Of a DNA stretch of 64,000 bases, positions 9,560 to 18,529 are shown in pieces. The stretch comes from Anaerolineales bacterium. Its GTDB lineage: Bacteria > Chloroflexota > Anaerolineae > 4572-78 > J111. Position numbers and translations under genes: made by a program. The first letter of the stretch is position 1. The number at the start of each line of letters is the position of its first letter. The stretch is taken from assembly GCA_020634855.1 (NCBI GenBank), contig JACKAU010000002.1, positions 1,105,918 to 1,169,917 of the forward strand. The letters are read 5' to 3'. The notes below the pieces were generated by a model. That model was not told where the DNA came from, did no database searches, and was given only the letters and a program-made list of their open reading frames with translations.

Positions 9560-9568
9560 TGGTATAAT
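9560..9568 (+). promoter_or_regulatory. extended -10 promoter candidate
   Basis: TGG-TATAAT, with TATAAT at 9563-9568 and no good -35. It points toward the sulfurtransferase gene at 9859, about 285 bases away with the palindromic element in the leader. The same TGGTATAAT string occurs at 24025 and 38394. Confidence 0.4.
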
Positions 9569-9607
9569 CCCCACGTAACACTACCATACACACAAACTAC
9601 ACAAGCC

Positions 9608-9827
9608 AGACCTGACCAGTTTTATGAGACCATAACCCAGACGAGCCGGAACCAAAAAGATTTAACGCTAAAGTCGCTACCGGCGCAAGAGACGCAAAAG
9701 AATTTATCAAAAGCATTTGCGACTTTAGCGTCATTTGCGCCCCTTGCGTTTAAATTTCTGGCTCAACTTTTTATTTTGTGGGCAAAAAGTCAACTGTTTA
9801 GATACTACCTAAAAACCGGTCAGGTCT
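9608..9827. repeat. nested palindromic element with AGACCTGACCAGTTTT ends
   Basis: The outer arms AGACCTGACCAGTTTT (9608-9623) and AAAAACCGGTCAGGTCT (9811-9827) are complementary with one mismatch. Inside, ACGCTAAAGTCGC (9665-9677) pairs with GCGACTTTAGCGT (9719-9731). Elements with nearly the same ends lie at 13454-13551 and 61872-61967. There is no transposase; this looks like a non-autonomous MITE-like or RNA-structural repeat. Confidence 0.7.
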
Positions 9828-9858
9828 ACTCGGCTTGCAAAAATAGAGAGGCCTTTCG

Positions 9859-10707
9859 ATGAGTAAAAACGGGTATACCTGCCCCGAAGTTTTGGTCGAA
9901 ACGGAGTGGGTTGCGCAGCATTTGCATGATCCGCATCTGCGTCTGGTGGAGATGGATGCCGATCCCACGGCGTATCGTTTCGGCCATATTCCTACGGCGG
10001 TCGGCTGGAACTGGCAAGTCGATACCCGCGATGCCCTGCGTCGCAACATTCCCGACCCCACTGCCTTTGCCGCGTTGATGAGCCGGTCGGGCATCGCCAA
10101 TGAGACCACCGTGGTGCTGTATGGCGACAAGAATAACTGGTTTGCCAGCTATGCCTTTTGGCTGTTGAAATATTATGGCCATGTCGATGTGCGCCTAATG
10201 AATGGCGGTCGCAAAAAATGGGCGGCTGAAAAGCGCCCCCTAACCCGAGCCATCCCCGATATTCAGCCGACTACCTATCAAGTTGAGGTAACAGACGCCG
10301 ATGTCCGCGCCCTGCGGGATCGGGTGCTGGCCGGGCTACACCGGCCGGATACTGCCTTGGTCGATGTCCGATCGGCCAAAGAGTTTTCCGGCGACCTGGC
10401 CGCCCCGGAACATCTGCAGCAGGAGGGCGCCCAGCGCGCCGGCCATATTCCCGGCGCAGTTAACATCGCCTGGGGCCAAACCGTCCAAGCCGACGGCACC
10501 TTCAAACCCGCCGAAGCCTTACAGCGTCTCTACCACAGCCACGATGTCACGCCTGATAAAGAGGTCATCACCTATTGTCGCATCGGCGAACGCTCGTCTC
10601 ATACCTGGTTTGTGCTAAAATATCTACTGGGCTATCCGCATGTGCGCAATTACGATGGCTCCTGGGTGGAATGGGGTAATTTGATCGATGTACCCATCGA
10701 GCGATAG
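9859..10707 (+). CDS. tandem-rhodanese sulfurtransferase (thiosulfate / 3-mercaptopyruvate type)
   Basis: A 282-residue two-domain rhodanese of standard length. The N-terminal domain (about 10-130) is inactive, with no Cys in its loop. The C-terminal domain (about 150-280) carries the active loop CRIGERS with Cys240; this loop composition is nearer to thiosulfate sulfurtransferases than to mercaptopyruvate enzymes (CGSGVTA). It moves sulfane sulfur from thiosulfate or a related donor to a thiol or protein acceptor in the cytoplasm; there is no signal peptide. ATG9859 follows GAGAGG. It stands first in a row of sulfur genes up to 23726, so a role in feeding persulfide to the downstream MBL-rhodanese is plausible (inference). 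Confidence 0.9.
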   Translation: MSKNGYTCPEVLVETEWVAQHLHDPHLRLVEMDADPTAYRFGHIPTAVGWNWQVDTRDALRRNIPDPTAFAALMSRSGIANETTVVLYGDKNNWFASYAFWLLKYYGHVDVRLMNGGRKKWAAEKRPLTRAIPDIQPTTYQVEVTDADVRALRDRVLAGLHRPDTALVDVRSAKEFSGDLAAPEHLQQEGAQRAGHIPGAVNIAWGQTVQADGTFKPAEALQRLYHSHDVTPDKEVITYCRIGERSSHTWFVLKYLLGYPHVRNYDGSWVEWGNLIDVPIER

Positions 10708-10771
10708 TCATACAGTTAACCCATAGGTGACATTTCCTCATGAATCGCTTAAATTTATCGTTTACAACACA

Positions 10772-10785
10772 AAGTGACTGTCACC
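10772..10785. promoter_or_regulatory. AAGTGACTGTCACC palindrome, copy 1
   Basis: GTGAC-T-GTCAC is an 11-bp symmetrical site inside a 14-bp string that recurs unchanged at 20089-20102. Here it lies 34 bases upstream of the kinase start; the second copy is 22 bases upstream of the TorD-like gene. Shared placement ahead of two genes of the sulfur island suggests an operator or an RNA hairpin. The regulator is unknown. Confidence 0.4.
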
Positions 10786-10819
10786 TTCGTTTCGTCAATC
10801 ATCAACGGAGATGGCCGTT

Positions 10820-12568
10820 ATGACCGGCCCGACCTTCGTCCAATACGAACAAAAGCTTACCTTTCGCTTGTTAGTCGGCTACCGCTGGGTTAGTTTGCTG
10901 CCGCCCCTCTTGGATCTGCTTATTTTCTCTCCCCCTCAGGCGCTGTCCCGCATGGTCCTTAGTCTGCTGGTGGCCGCCGGCTTGACGTTAGGGTTAACCC
11001 TGGCCGTTACCCCCCTCAATCGCCGGTTGATGCAACATCCCTGGCTGCTGGGGATCGATTTGGTGATTTCAATCGGCCTGGTCTGGGCCACCGGCCTGGA
11101 GCAGAGTCCCTACTATCCCTATAGTTTAGCCCCTATTCTGGCGGCGGCGTTTTTCTTTGGCATTCGAGGCGGCGTTACGGCGGCGGCGTTTTACAGTCTG
11201 TTGTATGGCCTGGCTTGGCTGATCAATATGGTGCTCGCAGCGCCGGTCAACCTCTCCGGCGCATTGACCCAGGTGATGAGCTTCTTTCTTATCGGCGCGA
11301 TTTTTGGCTACCCGACCCGCTTGCTCCAACAGCTCTATCAAGCCCATACCGAGTTAACCGCCAAAAACGACGAACTCTCAACGCGCAACCGCGATTTGGA
11401 TCTGCTGCGCGAACTGTCGCTGGTGATGCAATCGTCCGTTGATCCGGCTGAGATGCAAGAGATTGTTTTACAGGGATTGGTGGAAAAAATGGGGTATCCC
11501 CGTGCGGTGATTGGTTTGTACGATCGGCCGCTCGATGCGCTGACCGGTTGGCTTGTCCTGGCCGGCAACACTGCGACCAACGGTAACGCCGCGCCCAAGC
11601 TGGCCCACACCGACGTGGCGTCTTTAAAGGCCGAGTCGGGGCCGCTCGCGCGGGCCTTGAAAGGTCGGTTGACGCTTGAAATTACGGACGGTGAGGCCCC
11701 CACTCACGATGACGCTCTCAATCGGCGGCTTATTTTGGGATCGCACTACCTTATCTTACCGTTAAGTTTGCGGAATGAATTAGTAGGCGTCATTGTCATT
11801 GATCAACTCTCACCCGAGCGGCGGCTGTCTGCGGCCGAACGCCATTCACTCAACCATTTGGCCATGCACGCCGGTGTAGCCTTGGGCAGCGTCCGGCTCT
11901 GCATCGACCGCGCTCGGATAGCCGCCGTGGCCGCCGAACGCCATCGCATGGCCACCGATTTACACGACCAGGTCAGCCAGGCGCTCTATGGCCTGGCCTA
12001 CGGTTTGGACGCAGCCAAGCAGTTGCTGGCCCACGAACCCAAACTCCAGCAGCTTTTGGCCAATTTACATCAAACCGCCGCCGAGGCCCAGACCCAACTC
12101 CGCCAGATCATTTTCGACTCGAAGCCGGATGAGATTACGGCCGCGGCCTTTGTGGCCGGACTGCACCGCAACCTCCGCGCCCTTTCGCCGCTAAAGGCGA
12201 TGGCCTTACGGCTCGATTTGCCCGGCGACTTCGACCACTGGCAGGCCGGCACCCGCCGTCAGCTTTACCGAGTTACCCAAGAAGCACTGGCCAACACCGT
12301 CAAACACGCCAACGCCCGCCAGTTTATCGTCAAACTCAGCCAGGACGCCCACGATATCGAACTGCGGATTGCCGATGACGGCGAAGGCTTCGACCCTACC
12401 CAGGTCGATAGTTCGCAGCACTTGGGGCTACAAAGCATGGCCGAACGTATCCGCGCCTTAGACGGCGCGTTTGAACTCAACAGCGCCTTTGGCGAAGGCA
12501 CGCTCATCATCATCCGCGTGCCGCTGGCCTTGGCCGAACCGGCTGATGAAGTGGCCGTGGTGGCGTAA
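10820..12568 (+). CDS. GAF-domain sensor histidine kinase (HisKA_3 type)
   Basis: A 582-residue kinase with about five membrane segments (residues 20-180), a coiled linker, a GAF domain (about 195-360), the phosphoacceptor motif ATDLHDQVSQ (His382) and a HATPase_c domain (N box QEALANTVKHA, G boxes DDGEGF and LGLQSMAERI). The start is put at ATG10820, not at the ATG nine bases earlier, because ACGGAG (10805-10810) is then correctly spaced. It sits between the sulfurtransferase and the FeS-NrfD gene and is followed by its regulator, so it probably controls the sulfur island in response to a small molecule or redox state bound by GAF (inference). Confidence 0.9.
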   Translation: MTGPTFVQYEQKLTFRLLVGYRWVSLLPPLLDLLIFSPPQALSRMVLSLLVAAGLTLGLTLAVTPLNRRLMQHPWLLGIDLVISIGLVWATGLEQSPYYPYSLAPILAAAFFFGIRGGVTAAAFYSLLYGLAWLINMVLAAPVNLSGALTQVMSFFLIGAIFGYPTRLLQQLYQAHTELTAKNDELSTRNRDLDLLRELSLVMQSSVDPAEMQEIVLQGLVEKMGYPRAVIGLYDRPLDALTGWLVLAGNTATNGNAAPKLAHTDVASLKAESGPLARALKGRLTLEITDGEAPTHDDALNRRLILGSHYLILPLSLRNELVGVIVIDQLSPERRLSAAERHSLNHLAMHAGVALGSVRLCIDRARIAAVAAERHRMATDLHDQVSQALYGLAYGLDAAKQLLAHEPKLQQLLANLHQTAAEAQTQLRQIIFDSKPDEITAAAFVAGLHRNLRALSPLKAMALRLDLPGDFDHWQAGTRRQLYRVTQEALANTVKHANARQFIVKLSQDAHDIELRIADDGEGFDPTQVDSSQHLGLQSMAERIRALDGAFELNSAFGEGTLIIIRVPLALAEPADEVAVVA

Positions 12569-12571
12569 AGA

Positions 12572-12634
12572 GGTAATTGGTAAATAGTAATTGGAGATTG
12601 AATGGCCAATTACTATTTACCATTTACTATTTAC
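12572..12634. repeat. inverted repeat of GGTAATTGGTAAAT type
   Basis: GGTAATTGGTAAATAGTAATTGG (arm 12572-12594) is followed by its complement with an extra internal unit (12605-12634). A related hairpin occurs at 44160-44208. It lies between kinase and regulator genes and can form a stem in the message. Confidence 0.7.
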
Positions 12635-12667
12635 CGATCAATTTTCGTAGGACAAAGCAGGTGACCA

Positions 12668-13318
12668 ATGAACCCAATCCGAATTGTGATTGTTGATGAC
12701 CATACGATGGTACGCCAGGGGCTGCGGCTGGCGCTGGAACTTCAAGACGACTTTGACATTGTCGGCGAGGCCGAAAACGGCGCGGCCGGAGTTCGCTTGA
12801 TTCAGGACGTTCAGCCCGATGTGGTTCTACTCGATTTGAATATGCCCGAGCTCAACGGCATCGAGGTCACTCAGCAAGTGCGCCGCCTGTCGCCCCCGAC
12901 CCGGATATTGATTCTGTCCGGCGTGCAGGCCGACGCCCGCGTCTTTGCCACCATCGAAGCCGGCGTCGATGGCTACATCGTCAAAGACGCCTCCACCACC
13001 GAGTTGGCGGCGGCCATCCGGCACATCGCCGCCGGCGAGTCTTATTTCCACCCCCACGTTACCCAGGCGTTGGTTCGTTATAACCGGAACCTGCTCGCCT
13101 CGCCCGCCTTGATGCAAACGGCCTTAACCGCGCGTGAACTGGCTATTCTGCAAAGCATGGCCACCAGCGCCACCAATCGCGCCATCGCCGAGCAGCTCCA
13201 CATCAGCGAAGAAACCGTTCGCACCCACGTTAAAAACATTCTCCGCAAACTCGACCAGCCCAACCGCACCCAGGCCGTCCTCGAAGGTGTGCGGCAGGGG
13301 TTGATCTCTCTGGAATGA
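12668..13318 (+). CDS. NarL/FixJ-type response regulator
   Basis: A 216-residue regulator with a receiver domain (VDDH acidic pocket, Asp56 in VLLDLNMPE, Lys in IVKDAS) and a LuxR-type helix-turn-helix at the C-terminus (LTARELAILQSMATSATNRAIAEQ region). AGGTGA precedes ATG12668. It is the obvious partner of the GAF kinase 100 bases upstream. Downstream are the FeS-NrfD and molybdoenzyme genes, the likely targets by position. Confidence 0.92.
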   Translation: MNPIRIVIVDDHTMVRQGLRLALELQDDFDIVGEAENGAAGVRLIQDVQPDVVLLDLNMPELNGIEVTQQVRRLSPPTRILILSGVQADARVFATIEAGVDGYIVKDASTTELAAAIRHIAAGESYFHPHVTQALVRYNRNLLASPALMQTALTARELAILQSMATSATNRAIAEQLHISEETVRTHVKNILRKLDQPNRTQAVLEGVRQGLISLE

Positions 13319-13453
13319 GACTTCAAAATACCCCAAATGGGTGAGACGAACCCCTACGATAAGGGATGACGCCGGCAGGCCATTTCGATTACAATTGAAA
13401 GGCATGCTTTATCCAACCCAAAAATAATCCCAACAACGTAAGATTAAGAAAGA

Positions 13454-13551
13454 AGACCTGACAGGTTTTACAAAATCCAGTTCGGCGTAATTAAAGGGCC
13501 GGTTGGAACATAACTTACTCCGAATATTGTCTTCGGAAACCTGTCAGGTCT
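13454..13551. repeat. palindromic element with AGACCTGACAGGTTTTA ends
   Basis: AGACCTGACAGGTTTTA (13454-13470) and AAACCTGTCAGGTCT (13537-13551) are complementary arms enclosing 66 bases. The arms also contain the smaller palindrome CCTGACAGG. It is the second of three such elements in the window and ends 50 bases before the FeS-NrfD start. The rest of the 282-bp spacer 13319-13600 shows nothing else. Confidence 0.75.
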
Positions 13552-13600
13552 GGTTCAAATCCGCATAGTTTAACCGCATACACCTGTTCAAGGAGGAATA

Positions 13601-15295
13601 ATGAATTATGGCTTCATTATAAACAACAAGACTTGCATCGGCTGCCACGCCTGCAGCACGGCCTGCAAGTCGGAGAATGAAGTCCCGCTCGGCGTCTATC
13701 GCACCTGGGTCAAATATGTGGAAAAGGGCGAGTTCCCCAACAGCAAGCGCTATTTCCAGGTGACTCGCTGCAACCACTGCGCCAACCCTCCTTGCGTCCG
13801 CATCTGTCCGGTGACCGCGATGTATCAGCGGCACGACGGCATTGTCGAGTTTGACCCGGACGTCTGCATCGGTTGTAAAGCCTGTATGCAAGCCTGCCCC
13901 TACGACGCCATCTACATCGATCCTAACACCCACAGCGCGGCTAAGTGCCACTACTGTTCCCACCGCACCGACCTGGGGCTGGAGCCGGCCTGCGTGGTCG
14001 TCTGCCCCACCCATTCGATTATCGCCGGCGACCTGGACGATCCCCACAGCGAGATCAGCCGCAGGCTGACCCGCGAGCAGGTTAGCGTGCGCAAGCCGGA
14101 GCAAGGCACCGCGCCCAAGCTGTTCTACATCGAAGGCGACGACATCGGCCTGACCCCGACCGCGACCAAGGCCAACTTTATGTGGTCGGACCTCATCTCG
14201 GAGCAAGCGGTCGGCTTCACCAACGGCCATCGCAACGGCCACCACCAGGCTCTGGAAATCATTCCCCTTCAGGCCGCGACCAAAACCGCCACCTCCGGCA
14301 CGCCGATCCGCACCCCCACCGCTCAAGGCGTTGGCTCCGCCAGTCAAGGCCCGATCCACATCGGTGAAGGTCGCCTGGCCGAGCATATGGTTCAGACCAC
14401 CTACAACGCCCAGCACAAAGTCCCCTGGCATTGGCCTGTACCGGCTTATTTGGTGACCAAAGGCATCGGCAGCGGCGTATTTAGCCTGCTGGCCATCTTC
14501 TTCGGCCTCAACCTGATCGAGTTTGATCCCCTATTAGCTCTGGCCGGCAACTTCGTCGCGCTGGCCTTCATCGGCTTGACGACCCTACTGCTGGTCATCG
14601 ATTTGGAGAAGCCCCAGACCTTTTTGCGCATTGTCTTCCGCCCCCAACTCAAATCGTGGCTGGCCCGAGGCGCTTTCATCTTAATGGGCTTTTCCACCGT
14701 GGGGGGATTGTGGCTCTTGTTGGAAGGGGCGGCCTACTTGGGTTTTATCGACAGCGGGCTGGCCGCGGCGGTACGCATACCGCTCCTGGTCATTGGCTTT
14801 GTGCTGGCGATGGGATCGGCGGTTTACACCGCTTTCCTCTTTGGACAGGCTGAAGGGCGTGATTTGTGGCAAAGTTCGCTTCTGCCGGCCCACCTGGTGA
14901 TCCAGGCGTTGATGGTCGGGTCGGGGGTTCTGTTGGCGGTCGGTTTGTTCGTTCCCTTGGGGGCGACCTTATTTACGGCGTTGCTGTGGATTTTTGGCGT
15001 AGCGTTAGTGGTCGATCTGTTTGTGACCTTGCTGGGCGAGTTCGGCATGCCCCATGCCTCAGAAGTGGCCGCCCGCGCCGCCCACGATATCAGCCACGGC
15101 AAATATAAGAACCACTTCTGGGCCGGAGCCATTGGTCTGGGCCACATCCTGCCGCTGTTGTTAGTGATCGCCGCTGCTTTCAGCGCGGGCGCGGCTCCGC
15201 TGTTGGTCGCTGCCGCTGCTGTATTGACCGTCATCGGCCTGTACCTGTTTGAGTACGCTTTCGTCATGGCTCCACAAGAAGTGCCGAATTCGTAG
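13601..15295 (+). CDS. fused 4Fe-4S (DmsB/PsrB-like) and NrfD/PsrC-like subunit
   Basis: A 564-residue fusion of the electron-transfer and membrane subunits of a complex iron-sulfur molybdoenzyme. Residues 1-190 hold four cluster motifs (CIGCHACSTAC, CNHCANPPCVRICP, CIGCKACMQACP, CHYC plus CVVVCP). A linker of about 90 residues follows, then about eight membrane helices (285-560) of NrfD type, which exchange electrons with the quinone pool. Such subunits are normally separate. AAGGAGG lies 5 bases before ATG13601, a very strong ribosome site. The catalytic subunit gene follows after 96 bases. The linker region and B-C fusion resemble SoeB/SoeC or PsrB/PsrC partners; the lack of a Tat signal on the A subunit favours a cytoplasm-facing Soe-like complex. 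Confidence 0.88.
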   Translation: MNYGFIINNKTCIGCHACSTACKSENEVPLGVYRTWVKYVEKGEFPNSKRYFQVTRCNHCANPPCVRICPVTAMYQRHDGIVEFDPDVCIGCKACMQACPYDAIYIDPNTHSAAKCHYCSHRTDLGLEPACVVVCPTHSIIAGDLDDPHSEISRRLTREQVSVRKPEQGTAPKLFYIEGDDIGLTPTATKANFMWSDLISEQAVGFTNGHRNGHHQALEIIPLQAATKTATSGTPIRTPTAQGVGSASQGPIHIGEGRLAEHMVQTTYNAQHKVPWHWPVPAYLVTKGIGSGVFSLLAIFFGLNLIEFDPLLALAGNFVALAFIGLTTLLLVIDLEKPQTFLRIVFRPQLKSWLARGAFILMGFSTVGGLWLLLEGAAYLGFIDSGLAAAVRIPLLVIGFVLAMGSAVYTAFLFGQAEGRDLWQSSLLPAHLVIQALMVGSGVLLAVGLFVPLGATLFTALLWIFGVALVVDLFVTLLGEFGMPHASEVAARAAHDISHGKYKNHFWAGAIGLGHILPLLLVIAAAFSAGAAPLLVAAAAVLTVIGLYLFEYAFVMAPQEVPNS

Positions 15296-15306
15296 AGACT
15301 ATTTCA

Positions 15307-15367
15307 CCCTCACTCCCAACCCCTCTCCCTGAGGGAGAGGGGAGTCGCGTTAGCGACGGAGTGAGGG
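15307..15367. repeat. hairpin element between the two molybdoenzyme genes
   Basis: CCCTCACTCC (from 15307) pairs with GGAGTGAGGG (to 15367), and inside it CCCCTCTCCCT pairs with AGGGAGAGGGG. It sits in the 96-bp spacer of an apparent operon, so it may moderate the ratio of the two subunits; similar GC hairpins are common dispersed repeats. Confidence 0.65.
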
Positions 15368-15391
15368 CTATTTTTAGGGAGTACAACAATA

Positions 15392-18300
15392 ATGAAGCAA
15401 AAGCTCGTCAACTTTCTAAACTCCGTCGCCAAATTGAGCCAGGCGCAACAGCCGGCGCTAGCCACCGCCACAAACACCCCAATTACCAACCACCCATCAC
15501 CCATTACCCCATCCGCCGAAAACATCGACCGAATAACTGCATCCGTCTCGACCGCGATGCCTGAACCGCTCACCACCGGCGGCTTGACCAACTATCCGCC
15601 GGTCGAAAAGTGGGACGACTGGGTCGAGTACGACTCGAAAGCTTGGCCGAAAAAGGTGGCTCGTCACTACATGCTGGTGCCGACCGTCTGCTTTAACTGC
15701 GAAAGCGGCTGTGGGCTGCTGGCCTACATCGACAAAGAGACGCTGGAAATTCAGAAATTCGAGGGTAACCCCAAGCATCCCGGCAGCCGGGGGCGCAACT
15801 GCGCTAAAGGCCCGGCCACCAAAAACCAGATTTACGACCCCGAACGCATCCTCTACCCGCTCAAACGCGTGGGCAAACGGGGCGAAGGCAAGTGGCAACG
15901 CGTCACCTGGGAAGAAATGCTGGACGACATCGCCGCCCGGATGCGGAAAGCGATCCAGGAAGATCGCCACAACGAGATAATGTACCACGTGGGCCGCCCC
16001 GGTGAGGACGGCTACGTGAACCGCGTCATTCAATCGTGGGGCGTCGACGGCCACAACAGCCACACCAATATCTGTTCGGCGTCGGCCCGCGCCGGCTACG
16101 CTTTTTGGAGCGGCTTCGACCGGCCCTCACCTGATTACGCCAACGCTCGCGTCATCCTGCTGGTCAGCAGCCACCTGGAGACCGGCCACTACTTCAACCC
16201 CCACGCCCAGCGCATCATTGAGGGTAAATCGGACGGAGCCAGGCTCATCGTCCTCGATCCGCGCCTGAGCAACACCGCTTCCCACGCCCATCACTGGCTG
16301 CCGACCTGGCCCGGCTCGGAGGCGGCGGTGTTGTTGGCCATCGCCAACTATCTCATTCAAAACGGGCTGTACGACAAAGCCTTTGTACGCCGCTGGGTCA
16401 ACTGGGCCGACTCGCTGCGAGCGCTGCGTCCCGAATGGGAGGTGACGTTCGATAACTTCGATCTGCTGCTCAAGGAACTCTATGCCCAGTTCACCCCTGA
16501 ATTTGCTGCCAAGGAAAGCGGGGTTGAGGCCGAACGCATCATCGCCTCGGCCCAGGCAGTGGCCAATTGCCAGGGGCGGCTGGCGACGCATGTTTGGCGC
16601 AGTGCGGCTAGTGGCAACCTGGGCGGCTGGCAAGTGGCCCGGACGCTCTTTTTCCTCAACGTGCTGACCGGGTCGGTCGGGACACGGGGAGGAACCAGCG
16701 GCAACAGTTGGAACAAGTTCGTGCCGAAAACGTTCGACGCGCCGCCGCCGCAGAAAAAGTGGAATGAGCTGCTGCTGCCCAAAGAGTGGCCTCTGGCCCA
16801 CTTTGAACTGAGCTTCTTGCTGCCTCACTTTCTGCTGGAAGGGCGAGGCAAGCTGGATGTCTACTTCACCCGCGTCTACAACCCGCTCTGGATCAACCCG
16901 GACGGCTTTATGTGGATGAAGGCCCTGCGCGACGAAAATCTGATCGGCCGCCACATCGCCTTGACCCCTACCTGGAATGAGTCGGCCTGGTACGCCGACT
17001 ACGTCCTGCCGATGGGCCACTCCGGCGAGCGGCACGATTTGATGAGCCAGGAGACCCACGCCGGCCAATGGATCGCCTTCCGCCAGCCGGTGCGCCGTGT
17101 GGCGATGGAGCGCATGGGGCAAAAGGTTCAGTTTACCTACGAAGCCAACCCCGGCGAGGTTTGGGAAGAGGTCGAGTTCTGGCTGCAACTGTCCTGGCGC
17201 ATCGATCCCGACGGGTCGCTGGGCATTCGCTCTCACTTTGAAAGCCCCTACCGTCCCGGCGAGTGCATCACCGCCGACGAGTATTTCCGCTGGATTTTCG
17301 AGAACAGCGTGCCCGGCCTGCCCGAAGTGGCGGCCAACGAGGGGTTGACGCCGCTGGAATATATGCGCAAATACGGCGCGTTCGAGGTCGTCAAAGAGAA
17401 CTACACGCCCTACGAAAAGGCCGCACCCGGTCTCGATAAGGTGCATCCCGGCAACGGCAGCCTGCCGCCGGATTATAGGGTCGATGCCGCCGGTCGCATT
17501 TTGAAGAACGATCAGGCTATCGGCGTAATGATCGACGGCGAACCGCGGGTGGGCTTCGGCACGCCCAGCCGCAAGCTGGAATTTTACCAACCGACCCTGG
17601 CCGAATGGGGCTGGAACGAACTGGAATACACCGTACCGCACTATCTCAAAAGCCATGTCCATCCGGATAACATCGACCGCAGCAAAGGCGAGATGCTGCT
17701 GCTACCCACCTTCCGCCTGCCGACGCTAATTCACACCCGCTCGGCTAACGCCAAGTGGCTGTACGAAATCAGCCACCGCAACCCGGTCTGGATGCATCCC
17801 GAAGATGCCCGGCGTATCGGTGTTCACAGCAATGACCTGATCAAAGTCGAGACCGAAATCGGCTATTTTGTAGCCAAGGTTTGGGTCACCGAAGGCATCA
17901 AGCCCGGCGTCATCGCCATGAGCCACCACTTGGGCCGCTGGCGGCTGCAAGAGAACATCGGCCTCAACCGGGGCACATCGGCTCTGGTGGAACTGGACGA
18001 AACGCCGGAAGGCGAGTTCTCCCTGCGCCAACTGCACGGCGCGACCGCCTTCGAGTCGGACGACCCGGACACCTCGCGCATCTGGTGGGAGGAGGTCGGG
18101 GTGCATCAAAATATCACCCACGCCGTCCACCCCGATCCTATCAGCGGCATGCACTGCTGGCATCAAAAAGCCATCCAGGTCAGCAAAGCCGGGCCGCAGG
18201 ATCGCAACGGTGACATCCGGGTCGATACCAACAAGTCGATGGCCGTTTACCGCCAGTGGCTGGCGATGACCAAACCGGCTCCCGGCCCGAACGGTCTGCG

Positions 18301-18400
18301 CCGCCCGCTGTGGCTCAAACGGCCGCTCAAGCCGCACATCAGTATGTTTTATCTGACCGAGGAAAAGACTCAAACGCCGGCCGAGGAAGGTGTTGTGTAA
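15392..18400 (+). CDS. molybdopterin oxidoreductase catalytic subunit, SoeA/PsrA-like
   Basis: A 1002-residue DMSO-reductase-family enzyme. A [4Fe-4S] site is formed by C100-x2-C103-x3-C107-x29-C137, followed by a bis-MGD molybdenum domain; the probable Mo ligand is Cys228 in NICSASARAG, and the C-terminal MGD-binding domain starts near residue 770. The N-terminus has no twin-arginine signal, so the enzyme should stay in the cytoplasm, unlike PsrA, PhsA or TtrA. With the fused B-C subunit upstream and a persulfide dioxygenase-type gene downstream, oxidation of sulfite to sulfate (SoeABC role) is the best inference; polysulfide or another oxyanion substrate cannot be excluded. The first 90 residues are low-complexity and poorly conserved in appearance, so a later start is possible. 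Confidence 0.85.
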   Translation: MKQKLVNFLNSVAKLSQAQQPALATATNTPITNHPSPITPSAENIDRITASVSTAMPEPLTTGGLTNYPPVEKWDDWVEYDSKAWPKKVARHYMLVPTVCFNCESGCGLLAYIDKETLEIQKFEGNPKHPGSRGRNCAKGPATKNQIYDPERILYPLKRVGKRGEGKWQRVTWEEMLDDIAARMRKAIQEDRHNEIMYHVGRPGEDGYVNRVIQSWGVDGHNSHTNICSASARAGYAFWSGFDRPSPDYANARVILLVSSHLETGHYFNPHAQRIIEGKSDGARLIVLDPRLSNTASHAHHWLPTWPGSEAAVLLAIANYLIQNGLYDKAFVRRWVNWADSLRALRPEWEVTFDNFDLLLKELYAQFTPEFAAKESGVEAERIIASAQAVANCQGRLATHVWRSAASGNLGGWQVARTLFFLNVLTGSVGTRGGTSGNSWNKFVPKTFDAPPPQKKWNELLLPKEWPLAHFELSFLLPHFLLEGRGKLDVYFTRVYNPLWINPDGFMWMKALRDENLIGRHIALTPTWNESAWYADYVLPMGHSGERHDLMSQETHAGQWIAFRQPVRRVAMERMGQKVQFTYEANPGEVWEEVEFWLQLSWRIDPDGSLGIRSHFESPYRPGECITADEYFRWIFENSVPGLPEVAANEGLTPLEYMRKYGAFEVVKENYTPYEKAAPGLDKVHPGNGSLPPDYRVDAAGRILKNDQAIGVMIDGEPRVGFGTPSRKLEFYQPTLAEWGWNELEYTVPHYLKSHVHPDNIDRSKGEMLLLPTFRLPTLIHTRSANAKWLYEISHRNPVWMHPEDARRIGVHSNDLIKVETEIGYFVAKVWVTEGIKPGVIAMSHHLGRWRLQENIGLNRGTSALVELDETPEGEFSLRQLHGATAFESDDPDTSRIWWEEVGVHQNITHAVHPDPISGMHCWHQKAIQVSKAGPQDRNGDIRVDTNKSMAVYRQWLAMTKPAPGPNGLRRPLWLKRPLKPHISMFYLTEEKTQTPAEEGVV

Positions 18401-18474
18401 GCGGGGGCGCTTACAAAGCTCTTACATACCCCTTATACCTGACTTATAGAGGTAAGGTATAGTCTTATTATCAA

Positions 18475-18498
18475 AACTTTGCTAATAACTTTGCTAAT
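18475..18498. promoter_or_regulatory. 12-bp tandem repeat AACTTTGCTAAT x2
   Basis: Two identical 12-bp units abut at 18475-18486 and 18487-18498, 32 bases before the MBL-rhodanese start. A possible -10 (TATAGT, 18458-18463) lies just upstream, so the repeat would cover the transcription start region, a good position for a repressor. This is inferred from position only. Confidence 0.45.
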
Positions 18499-18529
18499 AA
18501 TAAATTAGACAAATTAAGGAGAATGCAAG

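Larger units (their letters stand above)
9451..9858. other. 408-bp spacer with nested inverted repeats, no gene
   Basis: This stretch holds a possible promoter (9560-9568) and a 220-bp palindromic element (9608-9827). An open frame of about 140 codons crosses it, but its sequence is simply the two arms of the palindromes and it overlaps the end of the regulator gene, so it is not annotated as a gene. Confidence 0.7.

Noticed and set aside
9440..9862. A 140-codon plus-strand open frame between the first regulator and the sulfurtransferase
   Set aside because: It is made of the two arms of nested inverted repeats, overlaps the regulator stop and has no protein-like conservation pattern.
16127..17662. 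A 511-codon minus-strand frame opposite the molybdoenzyme
   Set aside because: It lies wholly within a conserved gene and has no domain motifs; a shadow frame.
15392..18400. Assignment as thiosulfate (Phs), polysulfide (Psr) or tetrathionate (Ttr) reductase
   Set aside because: Those are exported by Tat; this protein lacks a twin-arginine signal, so a cytoplasmic Soe-like role is preferred, though not proven.
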